From: JASHUC01 sp963849095
GTDB lineage: Bacteria > Pseudomonadota > Gammaproteobacteria > Steroidobacterales > Steroidobacteraceae
Assembly: GCA_963849095.1 (NCBI GenBank)
Contig: CAWKGA010000001.1
Span: forward strand, 124,001-188,000
Length of the DNA stretch: 64,000 nt
Reading direction: 5' to 3'
Position 1 is the first letter of the stretch. The number at the start of each line of letters is the position of its first letter. The notes beneath the pieces are model-generated. The model had not been told where the DNA came from and did no database searches. It worked only from the letters and a program-made list of their open reading frames with translations. Below are positions 34,993 through 43,898 of the stretch, one piece after another. Made by a program: the position numbers and the translations under genes.

Positions 34993-35580
34993 ATGACGCC
35001 GACCCGGACCACCACGCGATTCGAGGGCCGCATCGTCAAGGTCACCGTGGACGAGGTGCTGCTGCCGAACGGCAAGGGCGCGGAGCTCGAGGTGGTTCAC
35101 CACCCCGGCGGAGCCGTGGCGGCCGCGATCGATCGCGACGAGCGGGTCTGTCTGCTGCGCCAGTACCGCTACGTGGCGGGCGGCTGGCTCTGGGAGCTTC
35201 CGGCCGGAAAGCTGGAACCGGGCGAGCCGCCGCTCGCGACGGCTCGGCGCGAGCTCGCGGAGGAGGCGGGCGTGCGCGCGCGCAGCTGGTCGAGCCTCGG
35301 CAGCTATCTGAGCTCCCCCGGAGTCTTCTCGGAAGTGCTCCATCTTTTCCTGGCGCGCGACCTCGAGCTCGCGGCCCCCGCGCCGGAGATTCATGAGGTC
35401 CTCGAGGTCCACTGGGTGCCGCTCGCGGAGGCGTGCGGGCGCGCCCTCAACGGCGAGATCCGGGACGGCAAGACCGCTCTCGGTCTGCTGCGCGCGGCAC
35501 ACCACTTGGCGGCGGCCGGCGCTGCGGCGTTGGGCCAGGTGCCCGGCCCCGCAACTCCGGGAGGCCACGTCCCTGGATGA
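34993..35580 (+). CDS. NUDIX hydrolase, ADP-ribose pyrophosphatase-like
   Basis: 195 residues from the ATG at 34993. The Nudix box is complete: G-x5-E-x7-RELAEEAG (start PAGKLEPGEPPLATA). The N-terminal half (RFEGRIVKVTVDEVLLPNGK, VCLLRQYRYVAGGWLWELPA) is that of the ADP-ribose/nucleoside-diphosphate-sugar pyrophosphatase branch (NudF-like), which acts as a cytoplasmic dimer. A DraG-like domain is encoded upstream in the same run, so the pair might handle ADP-ribose. The stop overlaps the next start by four bases. Confidence 0.88.
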   Translation: MTPTRTTTRFEGRIVKVTVDEVLLPNGKGAELEVVHHPGGAVAAAIDRDERVCLLRQYRYVAGGWLWELPAGKLEPGEPPLATARRELAEEAGVRARSWSSLGSYLSSPGVFSEVLHLFLARDLELAAPAPEIHEVLEVHWVPLAEACGRALNGEIRDGKTALGLLRAAHHLAAAGAAALGQVPGPATPGGHVPG

Positions 35581-36083
35581 ATCGTGACGTGATGCACAGC
35601 CGGCGTGGGTGCACTCCGCATACGGTGATCCAGCCGGGCGGGGCCGGCGACATAAGACATATTTCGATGCCGAACGCGAAAGGGGAGTCGATTCCCCTGC
35701 CTGATCCGTCCGACACGACGGCCACCACGGGGGAGCGCCGGCGGACCGGAAGAATCGTTCATGACGATCGCGGCAATGGCCGCGTCGAATGGGTGGACGT
35801 GCCGCCCGGGTATGAGCGCACCACGCTCTCCCTGGAGGAGACCCATCCGGTGTATCGCCCCGACCTCGGCTACGACCCCTACACGAAAGGCGCGCAGGGC
35901 GACAGCCGGAAGGCTCCCGCCGCCGGCAGCCCGGCCGCGCCTGCCGTCCCAGCCGCGCCTTCCGCTTCGGCCCCCCCGGCCGGCCCGCGGCCCCGGCGTG
36001 ACCTGCGCAAGCTCTCCGAGTGGATCAAGCAAATGCGCCAGCTGGAAGAGCGCAAGCGCGAAGAGGGCGACGATCAGACGTGA
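35577..36083 (+). CDS. Small conserved-looking protein of unknown function
   Basis: 168 residues from the ATG that overlaps the NUDIX stop (ATGA); an internal ATG at 35667 would give 138 residues and is close to where similarity to other proteins seems to begin. The core TGRIVHDDRGNGRVEWVDVP followed by LSLEETHPVYRPDLGYDPY is a pattern I have seen in short uncharacterised proteobacterial proteins. A Pro/Ala linker and a charged C-terminal helix (LRKLSEWIKQMRQLEERKRE) end it. No membrane segment or enzyme motif is visible. Confidence 0.65.
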   Translation: MNRDVMHSRRGCTPHTVIQPGGAGDIRHISMPNAKGESIPLPDPSDTTATTGERRRTGRIVHDDRGNGRVEWVDVPPGYERTTLSLEETHPVYRPDLGYDPYTKGAQGDSRKAPAAGSPAAPAVPAAPSASAPPAGPRPRRDLRKLSEWIKQMRQLEERKREEGDDQT

Positions 36084-36116
36084 ATCGCGGGGTTCGCCCG
36101 CCCGCCGGGGCGGCGA

Positions 36117-36770
36117 TCAGGCGTGAGCCTCGATATGCGCCCGCTTGCTCGCATCCGTCAGCCGATAGAAGCGCCGCAGCTCCGCGAGGGCTTGCCGCTC
36201 CGTGCTCGCGCCCCGCTCGCGCAGCACGCGCTCGATGCGCCGGCAGAACTTCTCGGCATAGAGTGTCGCGCGCCGGTAAATCGCAACGCGCCCCGCCGCG
36301 AGTGTTGGATCGACCCGTGTGCGCTCGAAGAGCAGGCGCAGGAGCTCCGCGGGGAAGCGCTCGGGGAGCTGGCGCTTGAGCAACCAGTAGCTCGCGACGT
36401 ACTTGTCGATCTCCGCCTGCAGCTCCAGCTCGAGCAGCGATACCGTCTTGTCGTGCCCGCAGTTCCAGGCGAGATAGACGAAGTGGCTCACCCCCTCGAG
36501 GGCGGTCCAGTAGTCCGCGACGTTGCCTCGATTGAGTGATTGCAGCGGATCGGCCCGCCGCAGCCGCTCGAGGAGTGCCGGGTCGAGGTACAGCGAGACG
36601 CCGAGCTCGCCGCTCTCTCCCGCGGCCACGATCAGTTGCTCGTCGGTCGGATGCGAGCGCGCGGACGGCGGCAGCTGCTCACGGTCAGTGACCAGGAAGT
36701 CGTACACGTCGTGAGCGATGCTCACGTCGTAGATGCCGCCGATCAGCTCCTGGATCTGCTTGAGGATCAC
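36117..36770 (-). CDS. Conserved-looking protein of unknown function, second gene of a pair
   Basis: 217 residues from a GTG whose GTGA overlaps the stop of the upstream gene. The sequence is soluble and mainly helical: YDVSIAHDVYDFLVTDREQL, then YWTALEGVSHFVYLAWN and ALLEL-type helices with many conserved-looking aromatic residues. It has no metal, nucleotide or DNA-binding motif that I recognise. Coupled translation with the 36767-37411 gene implies a joint function. It converges with the unknown gene at 35577-36083 after 33 bases. Confidence 0.65.
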   Translation of the reverse strand: MILKQIQELIGGIYDVSIAHDVYDFLVTDREQLPPSARSHPTDEQLIVAAGESGELGVSLYLDPALLERLRRADPLQSLNRGNVADYWTALEGVSHFVYLAWNCGHDKTVSLLELELQAEIDKYVASYWLLKRQLPERFPAELLRLLFERTRVDPTLAAGRVAIYRRATLYAEKFCRRIERVLRERGASTERQALAELRRFYRLTDASKRAHIEAHA

Positions 36771-37411
36771 TGCGGCGTGCGCGCGGACGGCGCCGGATTC
36801 ACGCCGAGCCTTCTCAGGATGCGATAGGAGCGGCGGCTGCCCGTCTTCAGCCAGATTTCGTAGAGCCGCAGGACGTCCTCGTCGGTGTGGCGATGGGACG
36901 ATTCGCTCACCTCGTTCAGCGCGTCCACGAGCGGCTGGAATTTCTCGGCGAGCTCCGCGAAGACCTGCGCGAGCACACGGCCGCGGCCGCGGCCCAGGGC
37001 GTCGGCGAGCGCGCGGTAGGCCTGTCCGCCCATCGCGATGTGGTAGTCCACGTCGATGAGCTTGCGGGCAAAGCTCTGCGCGAAGAAGCCGGCGACGAAC
37101 AGCGAAACGTCGCCGAGGCGCTGCAGTCCGCGGTGGCGGTCCCCCGCCGAGCGGGCCTCGAGCGCCTCCGCGAGCATCACCACGAGAGGCTTCAGACGCC
37201 GGCCCTCCGGCGAGGGCTCGTAGAGCGCTTCCGAGCGCGCGAACAGCGTCAGAAGGTTCACGACGTAGTGCTCGGTTTGATCCTCCACCTCGAGGCGCTG
37301 GCGCTCGAGCGCGTCGTGCAGATTGTCGCGAAAGAACTCCTGCAGATTCGCGACAGGAACGACGCGCTGCGGCGCTTGATCTCTCGGCTCGAGCTGCTGC
37401 GTACCGTGCAT
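36767..37411 (-). CDS. Conserved-looking protein of unknown function, first gene of a pair
   Basis: 214 residues, helical, no signal peptide. Segments such as TEHYVVNLLTLFARSEALYE, RLGDVSLFVAGFFAQSFARK and VDYHIAMGGQAYRALA suggest a globular all-alpha protein. The motif YEIWLKTGSRRSYRILRRLG near the C-terminus is basic. I do not recognise the family. Its stop overlaps the start of the next gene. The 262 bases upstream to the helicase gene hold no other gene that I can support, only a divergent promoter region. Confidence 0.65.
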   Translation of the reverse strand: MHGTQQLEPRDQAPQRVVPVANLQEFFRDNLHDALERQRLEVEDQTEHYVVNLLTLFARSEALYEPSPEGRRLKPLVVMLAEALEARSAGDRHRGLQRLGDVSLFVAGFFAQSFARKLIDVDYHIAMGGQAYRALADALGRGRGRVLAQVFAELAEKFQPLVDALNEVSESSHRHTDEDVLRLYEIWLKTGSRRSYRILRRLGVNPAPSARTPQ

Positions 37412-37659
37412 GAATGTTCCAGCCTTCTCCCTTTATAGAACGGCACTGTTCCCCGAAAGTTCACATGTCAGGGGCCTCGAGTTCCGTGATCCACGTAGCT
37501 GTCCGGCGTCGCCGAGAGCTCAGGGACGGGCGCGCACCCGAGCGGTTGGCAGCTGCCTGGCGACAGTGCTAACAAACGGGGTTTCGGAGTCGTGCGGCGA
37601 GACGCGTGGCCAGGCTCCGAAGTGAACCGAGTCGATAGCGTCGGGGCGTCGCGAGCCCG

Positions 37660-37665
37660 TATAGT
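37660..37665 (+). promoter_or_regulatory. Candidate -10 element (TATAGT) before the helicase gene
   Basis: TATAGT ends eight bases before the ATG at 37674. If used, transcription would start at or very near the start codon, giving a leaderless mRNA. There is no ribosome-binding site between the element and the ATG, which fits. No clear -35. Confidence 0.35.
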
Positions 37666-37673
37666 CCGCCGGC

Positions 37674-39758
37674 ATGTCGACTGCGTCACATCTCGCGAAG
37701 CTGAACGCCGCCCAGCGCAGAGCGGTCACCCACGGCGAGGCGCTGCCCGAGAAAGGCCTCAAGTCCGGCCCACTTTTGATCGTGGCCGGGGCGGGCACCG
37801 GCAAGACCGATACGCTCGCGCACCGGGTGGCGCATCTCGTGGTACACGGTGTCGATCCGGCGCGGATCCTGCTGCTCACCTTCACGCGGCGGGCCGCGCT
37901 CGAGATGCGCCGCCGCGCCCGGGACATCGTGAAGAAGTCCCTCGGCGAGTCCTTCGGCGGCGTGAGCCAGACCGTCGCGCAGCGGCTCTCATGGGCCGGC
38001 ACGTTCCACTCGATGGCGAACCGGCTGCTCCGTCACTACGCCCGCCACCTGCAGCTCGATCCGCACTTCACGGTGATCGATCGGGGAGATGCGGCCGACC
38101 TCATGGATGCGCTGCGCCAGGAGCTCGGGTTCGCGGAGAAGGGCGAGCGCTTTCCGCGCAAGGAGGCGTGCCTCGCGATCTATTCCTACCGGGTGAACAC
38201 CCAGAAGACGCTGAAGGAGACCCTGGAGCAGCAGTTCCCCTGGTGCGCGCCGTGGGAGTCCGATCTCACGAAGCTCTACCGCGCGTACGTCGAGCGCAAG
38301 CAGCGCTCGAGCCTCCTCGATTACGACGACTTGCTGCTCTACTGGCACGTGATGATGGGGGAGCCGAAGCTCGCGCGGCACATCGGCGAGCACTTCGACC
38401 ATGTGCTCGTCGATGAATATCAGGATACCAACCGCCTGCAGGCCGAGATCCTGCACGCGATGAAGCCCGACGGAGCGGGGCTCGCCGTCGTCGGCGACGA
38501 CGCGCAGGCCATCTACTCGTTCCGCGCAGCGGCGGTCGAGAACATTCTCGGCTTCCCCGACCGCTTCCAGCCGCGTGCGGAGATCGTCACGCTCGCCCAG
38601 AACTACCGCTCGACCCAGGAGATCCTCGATGCGGCCAACGCGTTGCTCGCCGAGGCGCCGCGCCAGCACCGCAAGCACCTGCTCGCCGCGCGCGGCACCG
38701 GAGCGCGCCCGCGGCTCGTGACGGTGGACGATCTGCAGGGGCAGGCGGACTTCGTGTGCGCGGAGGTGCTCAAGCGGCGCGAGGCGAACGTGCCCCTGAA
38801 GCGCCAGGCGGTGCTCTTCCGCAGCGGCAGCCACAGCGACGTGCTGGAGGTGGAGCTCGCCAAGCGCAAGATCCCCTTCGTCAAGTACGGCGGCCTCAAG
38901 TTCCTCGAGGCCTCGCACGTGAAGGATCTCCTCTCGATCCTGCGCTGGGCCGACAATCCCCACAACACGCTCGCCGCCTTTCGGGTGATTCAGCTCCTGC
39001 AGGGCATGGGACCGGCCAACGCACGCAAGGCCGTGGAGCAGCTCGAGGCGCAAGGCCACTCCCTCGAGGCCCTGAAGGAATTCTCACCGCCGCAGCCGAG
39101 CGCCGTCGAGTGGCGCAAGCTCACCGCCCTCATGCTGGAGCTCGCCGACCCACAGCGGCCGTGGCCGGGACAGGTGCACCTCGCACGCGAGTGGTACCGC
39201 CCGCACCTCGAGCGCATCTACGAGCACTACCACACGCGCGTCGGCGATCTGGACCAGCTCGAGCTGCTGTCCGGCCAGTACCCCTCGCGCGAGCGCTTCC
39301 TGACGGAGCTCACGCTCGATCCGCCGGATGCGACGAGCGACCTCGCCGGAACACCCGTGCTCGATGAGGACTACCTGGTGCTCTCTACGATCCATTCCGC
39401 GAAGGGCATGGAGTGGGACACGGTCTATTTGCTCAACGTCGTGGACGGCAGCTTCCCCTCGGAGTTCGCGACCGGCAAGCCCGAGCTCATCGAGGAAGAG
39501 CGCCGCCTGCTGTACGTCGCCCTGACGCGCGCGCAGAACGACCTCCTGCTCATGACTCCGCTGAAATTCCCCATCACGAGCCAATCGCGCCAGTCGGACG
39601 CCCATGTCTACGGCGGCCGCAGCCGCTTCCTCACCGACAAGGTCCTCAAGGTCTTCGATGCGACCACCATCCGCGGCCCGCAGCTCGACGACGCGTCCCT
39701 CCAGAGCGCCGACGACACGACCGTTGACGTTGCGGAGCGTCTCAAGGCGATGTGGTAA
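37674..39758 (+). CDS. UvrD/Rep-family ATP-dependent DNA helicase
   Basis: 694 residues, superfamily 1A. The motifs run in order: Q motif (LNAAQRRAV), Walker A VAGAGTGKTD (residues 38-47), motif Ia (LLTFTRRAALEMRRRA), motif II LVDEYQDTN, motif III (GDDAQAIYSFRAA), motif IV (LAQNYRSTQEIL), motif V (STIHSAKGMEWDTVYL) and motif VI (YVALTRAQNDLLL). It should unwind DNA 3'-5' in repair or replication restart. It is shorter and diverged from UvrD, and several such paralogs exist in this class. A perfect 36-bp-arm palindrome follows its stop codon. Confidence 0.9.
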   Translation: MSTASHLAKLNAAQRRAVTHGEALPEKGLKSGPLLIVAGAGTGKTDTLAHRVAHLVVHGVDPARILLLTFTRRAALEMRRRARDIVKKSLGESFGGVSQTVAQRLSWAGTFHSMANRLLRHYARHLQLDPHFTVIDRGDAADLMDALRQELGFAEKGERFPRKEACLAIYSYRVNTQKTLKETLEQQFPWCAPWESDLTKLYRAYVERKQRSSLLDYDDLLLYWHVMMGEPKLARHIGEHFDHVLVDEYQDTNRLQAEILHAMKPDGAGLAVVGDDAQAIYSFRAAAVENILGFPDRFQPRAEIVTLAQNYRSTQEILDAANALLAEAPRQHRKHLLAARGTGARPRLVTVDDLQGQADFVCAEVLKRREANVPLKRQAVLFRSGSHSDVLEVELAKRKIPFVKYGGLKFLEASHVKDLLSILRWADNPHNTLAAFRVIQLLQGMGPANARKAVEQLEAQGHSLEALKEFSPPQPSAVEWRKLTALMLELADPQRPWPGQVHLAREWYRPHLERIYEHYHTRVGDLDQLELLSGQYPSRERFLTELTLDPPDATSDLAGTPVLDEDYLVLSTIHSAKGMEWDTVYLLNVVDGSFPSEFATGKPELIEEERRLLYVALTRAQNDLLLMTPLKFPITSQSRQSDAHVYGGRSRFLTDKVLKVFDATTIRGPQLDDASLQSADDTTVDVAERLKAMW

Positions 39759-39765
39759 GAGGCGA

Positions 39766-39788
39766 GTCGTCTCGATCGGCGCCGAGGT
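39766..39788 (+). repeat. Left outer flank of mosaic element copy 2
   Basis: The last 12 bases, CGGCGCCGAGGT (39777-39788), are identical to 53089-53100 before palindrome copy 3. The whole stretch matches 44525-44548 with three mismatches. Confidence 0.75.
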
Positions 39789-39901
39789 GCGGCCCGGGGT
39801 GTAGCGCCCCCCGCCCAACGCTGTCGAAAAGCCCCGGAGGGGCGCCCCACTGGGGCGCTTGTCAAACAGCGTTGGGCGGGGGGCGCTACACCCCGGGCCG
39901 C
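39789..39901. repeat. Perfect 36-bp inverted repeat, mosaic element copy 2
   Basis: Arms 39789-39824 and 39866-39901 are exact reverse complements (outer end GCGGCCCGGGGTGTAGCGCC). The 41-base loop contains CCCCGGAGGGGCGCCCC and GGGGCGC, the core shared with copies 1 and 3. It lies between the convergent helicase and CadC-like genes, 30 bases after the helicase stop. A cruciform or bidirectional terminator is possible, but there is no T-tract. Confidence 0.93.
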
Positions 39902-39959
39902 TCCCACCGGCGTCGCTACTCGAGACGTCCGGCTACTCGTGAGGTCCCGACGATGCCGG
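39897..39959. repeat. 63-bp dispersed repeat, copy A (right flank of palindrome 2)
   Basis: It matches 44553-44615 with a single mismatch over 63 bases. It starts inside the right arm of palindrome 2 with GCCGCTCCCACCGGCGTCGC and ends at GACGATGCCGG. In copy B it includes the end of a methyltransferase gene; here it is non-coding. Confidence 0.92.
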
Positions 39960-40032
39960 GTGTTACTACGCATCTGACCATGGTTTTCAACCATTGAACG
40001 GCGAAGAAGCGGATAGATCAGGTCAGCTCGAG

Positions 40033-42318
40033 CTATTCGAGCTTCGTCGCCGCCATCAGCGCTTCGAGCCGCGTCTGCAGCGCCTGATAGCGCGCGTTGC
40101 CGGCGAGCGGCACCCCGTACAGCGGATCCCTCGCAATCTCGACCCACGAGACGCTTTGCGGGATGTCGGTCGAGAGTTGCTCGAGGAGTGTCGTCGCCTC
40201 GTCCATCGCGCCAGCCCAGGCGTAAACGGCCGCAACGCTCGGTCTCTCATAGTCCTTGTCTTCAGGCCAGTCGGCAATTCTCAGTGTCTCTCGCGCGGCG
40301 GCGAGTGCACGCGCCTTATCGCCGAGGAAGAGATTGCCCTCGGCGGTCAAACGTCGCAGCAATACACGATTCCACTTCGTCTCGGGCCGATGGGCGATGA
40401 AGTCGAGCACCTCGCGCCCATCTTGGGCTGCGGCCGCGCGATTGCCGGCGAGCAGATCCGCCCAACCTCGCAGCCCCGCGACCGGCTCGTCGCCGGCGCA
40501 CTCCAGGTCCGAGCGAATCGTCTTCGAGGCGGCCTTGTTGAGCAGCATCACCATCGCCGGATAGCGGTGTTGCCAGCGCATCACGTTCAATATCGAGGTA
40601 ACCGACCCCAGGGCATCCCCTGCGGTAATTTCTTTCGGGAGGCTCTGATCCACTCTTGCACCCAATGTACTCAACGCGCGTGGACTGCCGGTGTAGTACC
40701 AGCGAAGAGCCTCTTCCGTCGCTCCAAAACGCTCGGGGTACTCGGAATCGGCCAGCTTCGCGATGCGCAGCGCCTCGGCGGCCTGCCGCGCCTCCACAAG
40801 AGCGCCGATGAGGTATCCGAACACGATGGGATTCTTGGGGTCGAGCGTCAGCGCACGCTCCCCGTCTTGAATGGACTCGTCCAGACGGTCCGCGAAACGA
40901 AGCACGACCATCGAGACGGACAACAGAGTCGGGTCGGACAAGCCCGCCGCCATCGCCGCATCGTATGCATTGAGCGCACCCGGGAGGTTGCGATCGATGT
41001 AGGCCTGCCAGACCGCTTTGTTGAGCAGCATTCTCGGATCGTTCGGGGCGAGCCGCTCCGCAACTGCGAGGTCGGCGCGTGCTGCGTCCAATATGCCGGG
41101 AGGGTCACGGTTGAATATGAATCGCACGTAGCGCGCCGTAGAGCGCTCTGCGTACGCCTCGGCGAATCCCGGGTCTCGCGCAATCGCGGCGTCGAGATAT
41201 CCCTGCCACTTGAGAAATGTATCGAGCGGCGTCTGGGACCATTGGTAGTTGGAGTGCCAGTAGAGATTGGCCTTCAGCCACAGGTCAAAAGCCTCCGGGT
41301 CTCGCGTTGGGGCATTGAAGACGCCGCCTCCGGAGTTGATTTGCACTGCGAGCTGCGATGCCACCTGGGCGGCCACTTCCGATTGCAGCGTCAATGCATT
41401 CTTCAGCGTGCGGTCGTAGTCCTGCGACCAGAGGTGCTGGTCGGTCTTGGCATCGATGAGCTGCAGCGTCAGGCGCACCTCGTTTCCTTCGCGCCGCACG
41501 GAGCCTTCCAGGACGTGCGTGGCACCCAGCTCGCGGGCGATTGCCTCGACGGGCTGGGGTGTCCGATACGTCATCATCGTCGTGCGCGAGATGACCTCGA
41601 GGCCTGGGGCGCGTGCAGCCAAGGTCGCCAGAATCTCTTCGTGCAATCCGTCGGTGAAGAAGGCGTTGGCCGGATCCGGCGAGAGGTTCACAAAGGGCAG
41701 GATGGCGATGCGTGGCTTGCGGTACAGCGGGGTTCCAGCAGACGTCGGAATGGCCGAGGCAACCGTATCGATCTGCCTCCCCGTCACGCTTTGGGCGGCG
41801 GTGGTTTTAACCCCGGTCTCCTGCCACCTCACGAGTAGCCACACCGGACCCACACCAGCGAGGAGCAACAGAGCAATGATCCCGGCCCTCTTGCCTGCCG
41901 GGAAACGGCTGATACGGTGAAATCGAGGGGCGAGGCGAGGCGAACCCTGCGTTGGCCGCGCGGTCTGTTCCGACGCCGATTGCTCGCGTTGGACAGCGGG
42001 AACGAACCGGAATCCTCGGCCTGGAATCGTTACGACGAATCGATGATCTCCGGGGCTCTCCCCCAGTGCTTTGCGCAAGAGCGTGATCTGCTTATCGAGG
42101 TTGTTGTCCTCGACGATCACGTTCGGCCAGACCGCCTTCATCAGAGTCTGCCTGTCGATGAGCTCGTTCGGGTGCTCGACCAGGTAGAGGAGCGTGTCGA
42201 AGGCCCGCGGCGTCAAAGGCACGGGATGGCCATCAGGCCCAAACAGTAGCCGCTGCCGGGGATCCAGGGAAAACCCAGCAAAAGCAAAGGCTTCCGCTTC
42301 GGAAGCCGAGCTCACCAC
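40033..42318 (-). CDS. CadC-like transmembrane transcriptional regulator with TPR domain
   Basis: 761 residues. Residues about 12-108 form an OmpR/PhoB winged helix (LTPRAFDTLLYLVEHPNELI, NLDKQITLLRKALGE, VVTIPGRGFRFV). A membrane helix lies at about 144-165. The periplasmic part begins with a FlgO/TolB-like adenylate-cyclase-associated domain (RIAILPFVNLSPDPANAFFT, ATHVLEGSVRREGNEVRLTL), then TPR repeats to the end. Such one-component regulators sense envelope or nutrient signals, and their DNA-binding domain acts from the membrane. It diverges from the DUF6152 gene with 136 bases between, a likely target promoter. Start is GTG (tandem GTGs at 42318 and 42315), no clear ribosome site. Confidence 0.88.
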   Translation of the reverse strand: MVSSASEAEAFAFAGFSLDPRQRLLFGPDGHPVPLTPRAFDTLLYLVEHPNELIDRQTLMKAVWPNVIVEDNNLDKQITLLRKALGESPGDHRFVVTIPGRGFRFVPAVQREQSASEQTARPTQGSPRLAPRFHRISRFPAGKRAGIIALLLLAGVGPVWLLVRWQETGVKTTAAQSVTGRQIDTVASAIPTSAGTPLYRKPRIAILPFVNLSPDPANAFFTDGLHEEILATLAARAPGLEVISRTTMMTYRTPQPVEAIARELGATHVLEGSVRREGNEVRLTLQLIDAKTDQHLWSQDYDRTLKNALTLQSEVAAQVASQLAVQINSGGGVFNAPTRDPEAFDLWLKANLYWHSNYQWSQTPLDTFLKWQGYLDAAIARDPGFAEAYAERSTARYVRFIFNRDPPGILDAARADLAVAERLAPNDPRMLLNKAVWQAYIDRNLPGALNAYDAAMAAGLSDPTLLSVSMVVLRFADRLDESIQDGERALTLDPKNPIVFGYLIGALVEARQAAEALRIAKLADSEYPERFGATEEALRWYYTGSPRALSTLGARVDQSLPKEITAGDALGSVTSILNVMRWQHRYPAMVMLLNKAASKTIRSDLECAGDEPVAGLRGWADLLAGNRAAAAQDGREVLDFIAHRPETKWNRVLLRRLTAEGNLFLGDKARALAAARETLRIADWPEDKDYERPSVAAVYAWAGAMDEATTLLEQLSTDIPQSVSWVEIARDPLYGVPLAGNARYQALQTRLEALMAATKLE

Positions 42319-42454
42319 GGGAAGTCAGGTCTTTTCACAATGAGTCAGGGGCCGGGCAAGGCTTAGTCAGGATCCTTTGAGGATTGTACCCCTGCGCCGG
42401 GCGGGGTAACTCGCGCCCGCCCAAGGCGCCAGCTTATCAGTGTCCGAGGTTCTC

Positions 42455-42868
42455 ATGACCAAACGAACGAGCCCGCCACAGGTGCTTGCGTGGCTGTTTG
42501 CCGCAGCGTTGAGCACTCCTTGCCGCCCCTCCGCAGCGCATCATTCCTTCGCGATGTTCGACCAGTCGAAGCTCGTGACGCTGCATGGCATCGTCCGGGA
42601 GTTGCGTTGGACCAATCCGCACGTCTTCATCCAGTTGCTCACGATGACCGATCGGGAGGAATGGAGCATCGAGATGACGAGCCCGGAGCATCTGGCACGC
42701 GTCGGATGGAGGCCGGGAACACTGAAACCCGGTGACCAGGTCACTATCGTGATGCACCCCACGCGTGACGGCACCGAGGGCGGCCAATTCCTCGCCGGCA
42801 TGGGTCCTCAGGGACCGCTGGCGGGCGGCACGGCCCCACGTCAATCGGGGGCAGGATCAAATCCATGA
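42455..42868 (+). CDS. DUF6152-like exported protein
   Basis: 137 residues from the ATG at 42455, chosen over a GTG five codons upstream because CCGAGG sits at a good distance. The signal peptide is cleaved near PSAAHHSF. The mature part begins AHHSFAMFDQSK and has LRWTNPHVFIQLL and GDQVTIVMHP, the usual DUF6152 landmarks of a small periplasmic OB-like barrel. These genes are frequent in Steroidobacter-like and sphingomonad genomes beside other secreted proteins of unknown role. It overlaps the next gene by four bases. Confidence 0.8.
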   Translation: MTKRTSPPQVLAWLFAAALSTPCRPSAAHHSFAMFDQSKLVTLHGIVRELRWTNPHVFIQLLTMTDREEWSIEMTSPEHLARVGWRPGTLKPGDQVTIVMHPTRDGTEGGQFLAGMGPQGPLAGGTAPRQSGAGSNP

Positions 42869-43824
42869 CCCGCTCGACAGCAGTTCTGGCCCTCGGGCTC
42901 GCACTCCTCGGGACGGCAGTGGGAGTCTCCTGCGCCTTGGACCCTGGCAGGGCAGACACCGCCGAACCCGCTCCTTCGACCCGCAGCGCGCAAGCGAAGC
43001 TGCCGGATTGGTCGGGCCAGTGGGAAATCGATGGGATCACGCCCAACGCCACGGGTGGCTTTGAGCAGTCGCTGGAGGACATTGTGGGAGGAGCCATCCG
43101 TCAATGGGGGCAGCCGCCCTACACGTCCGACATGCTGCCCAGGATCGAGAGGGCTAACGCATTCCGCGACAGGGTGCAACAAGGCGAGCGTAAGAACGGG
43201 CCCTCGGGCCTCAGCGGCAGCCCAAGTTGCACCTTCGGCTATCCGTTTCTGATGCTCTTCTCACCTCTGATGTTCGAGGCGCTGACCACGCCGAAGGAGA
43301 CGGTCCTGATCTTCTCCAGTCGGGAAGTCCGGCACGTGTACACGGACGGACGGCCGCACGCTGCGAAGGAGGATCTGTGGCCCACCTACTGGGGGGACTC
43401 CATCGGCCACTGGGAGGGCCAGACGCTCGTCATCGACACGATTGCCGTTCAGTCCCCGTTCGTTCCGCAGGATCTCCCGGTGATACCGATCTTCGCTTTC
43501 GGCGGGGAAGGCACGGACGACCAGGACGTCGCGATCCTCAGCGGGCAGGCGCACTTCATCGAGCGAATCCGGATGATTGGCAATCAGCTCGAGGATCGGA
43601 TGACGATCATCGATCCAGTCATGTTCTCGGTGCCATGGCACATCCGCCGCACCTACCGTCGGGTGGCGAACCTGCATCGCATGATCTATGAAGATTGTAC
43701 GGGAGAGGACCGCAACTTGGTCGTGAACGGCCGTTACACGCTTGCGCCACCCCCACCCCCGACGCGACTGCCACCCGAGTTGGCGCCGCTGCTGGAAGCC
43801 GTCTCTAGACCGGCGCCCAGGTAG
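42865..43824 (+). CDS. Secreted protein of unknown function, partner of the DUF6152 gene
   Basis: 319 residues with a signal peptide (LALGLALLGTAVGVSCALD, possibly a lipobox Cys23). The core has IFSSREVRHVYTDGRPH, then YWGDSIGHWEGQTLVIDTIA and LHRMIYEDCTGEDRNLVVNG, a pattern I know from uncharacterised proteins found with DUF6152 members. No catalytic motif is evident. Translational coupling (ATGA) with the DUF6152 gene suggests the two form a complex or pathway in the periplasm, perhaps in hydrophobic-compound metabolism; that is inference. Confidence 0.7.
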   Translation: MTRSTAVLALGLALLGTAVGVSCALDPGRADTAEPAPSTRSAQAKLPDWSGQWEIDGITPNATGGFEQSLEDIVGGAIRQWGQPPYTSDMLPRIERANAFRDRVQQGERKNGPSGLSGSPSCTFGYPFLMLFSPLMFEALTTPKETVLIFSSREVRHVYTDGRPHAAKEDLWPTYWGDSIGHWEGQTLVIDTIAVQSPFVPQDLPVIPIFAFGGEGTDDQDVAILSGQAHFIERIRMIGNQLEDRMTIIDPVMFSVPWHIRRTYRRVANLHRMIYEDCTGEDRNLVVNGRYTLAPPPPPTRLPPELAPLLEAVSRPAPR

Positions 43825-43898
43825 AAGCGCGGGACATGTGGGGCAAGATGATGGAAGAGCTCGAAGCACGACAAGCAAGACGTCGGGAGGTATTTCAG

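Noticed and set aside
39789..39901. Palindrome as a classical rho-independent terminator
   Set aside because: The stem is far longer than usual and no T-run follows on either strand; termination is possible but not shown.
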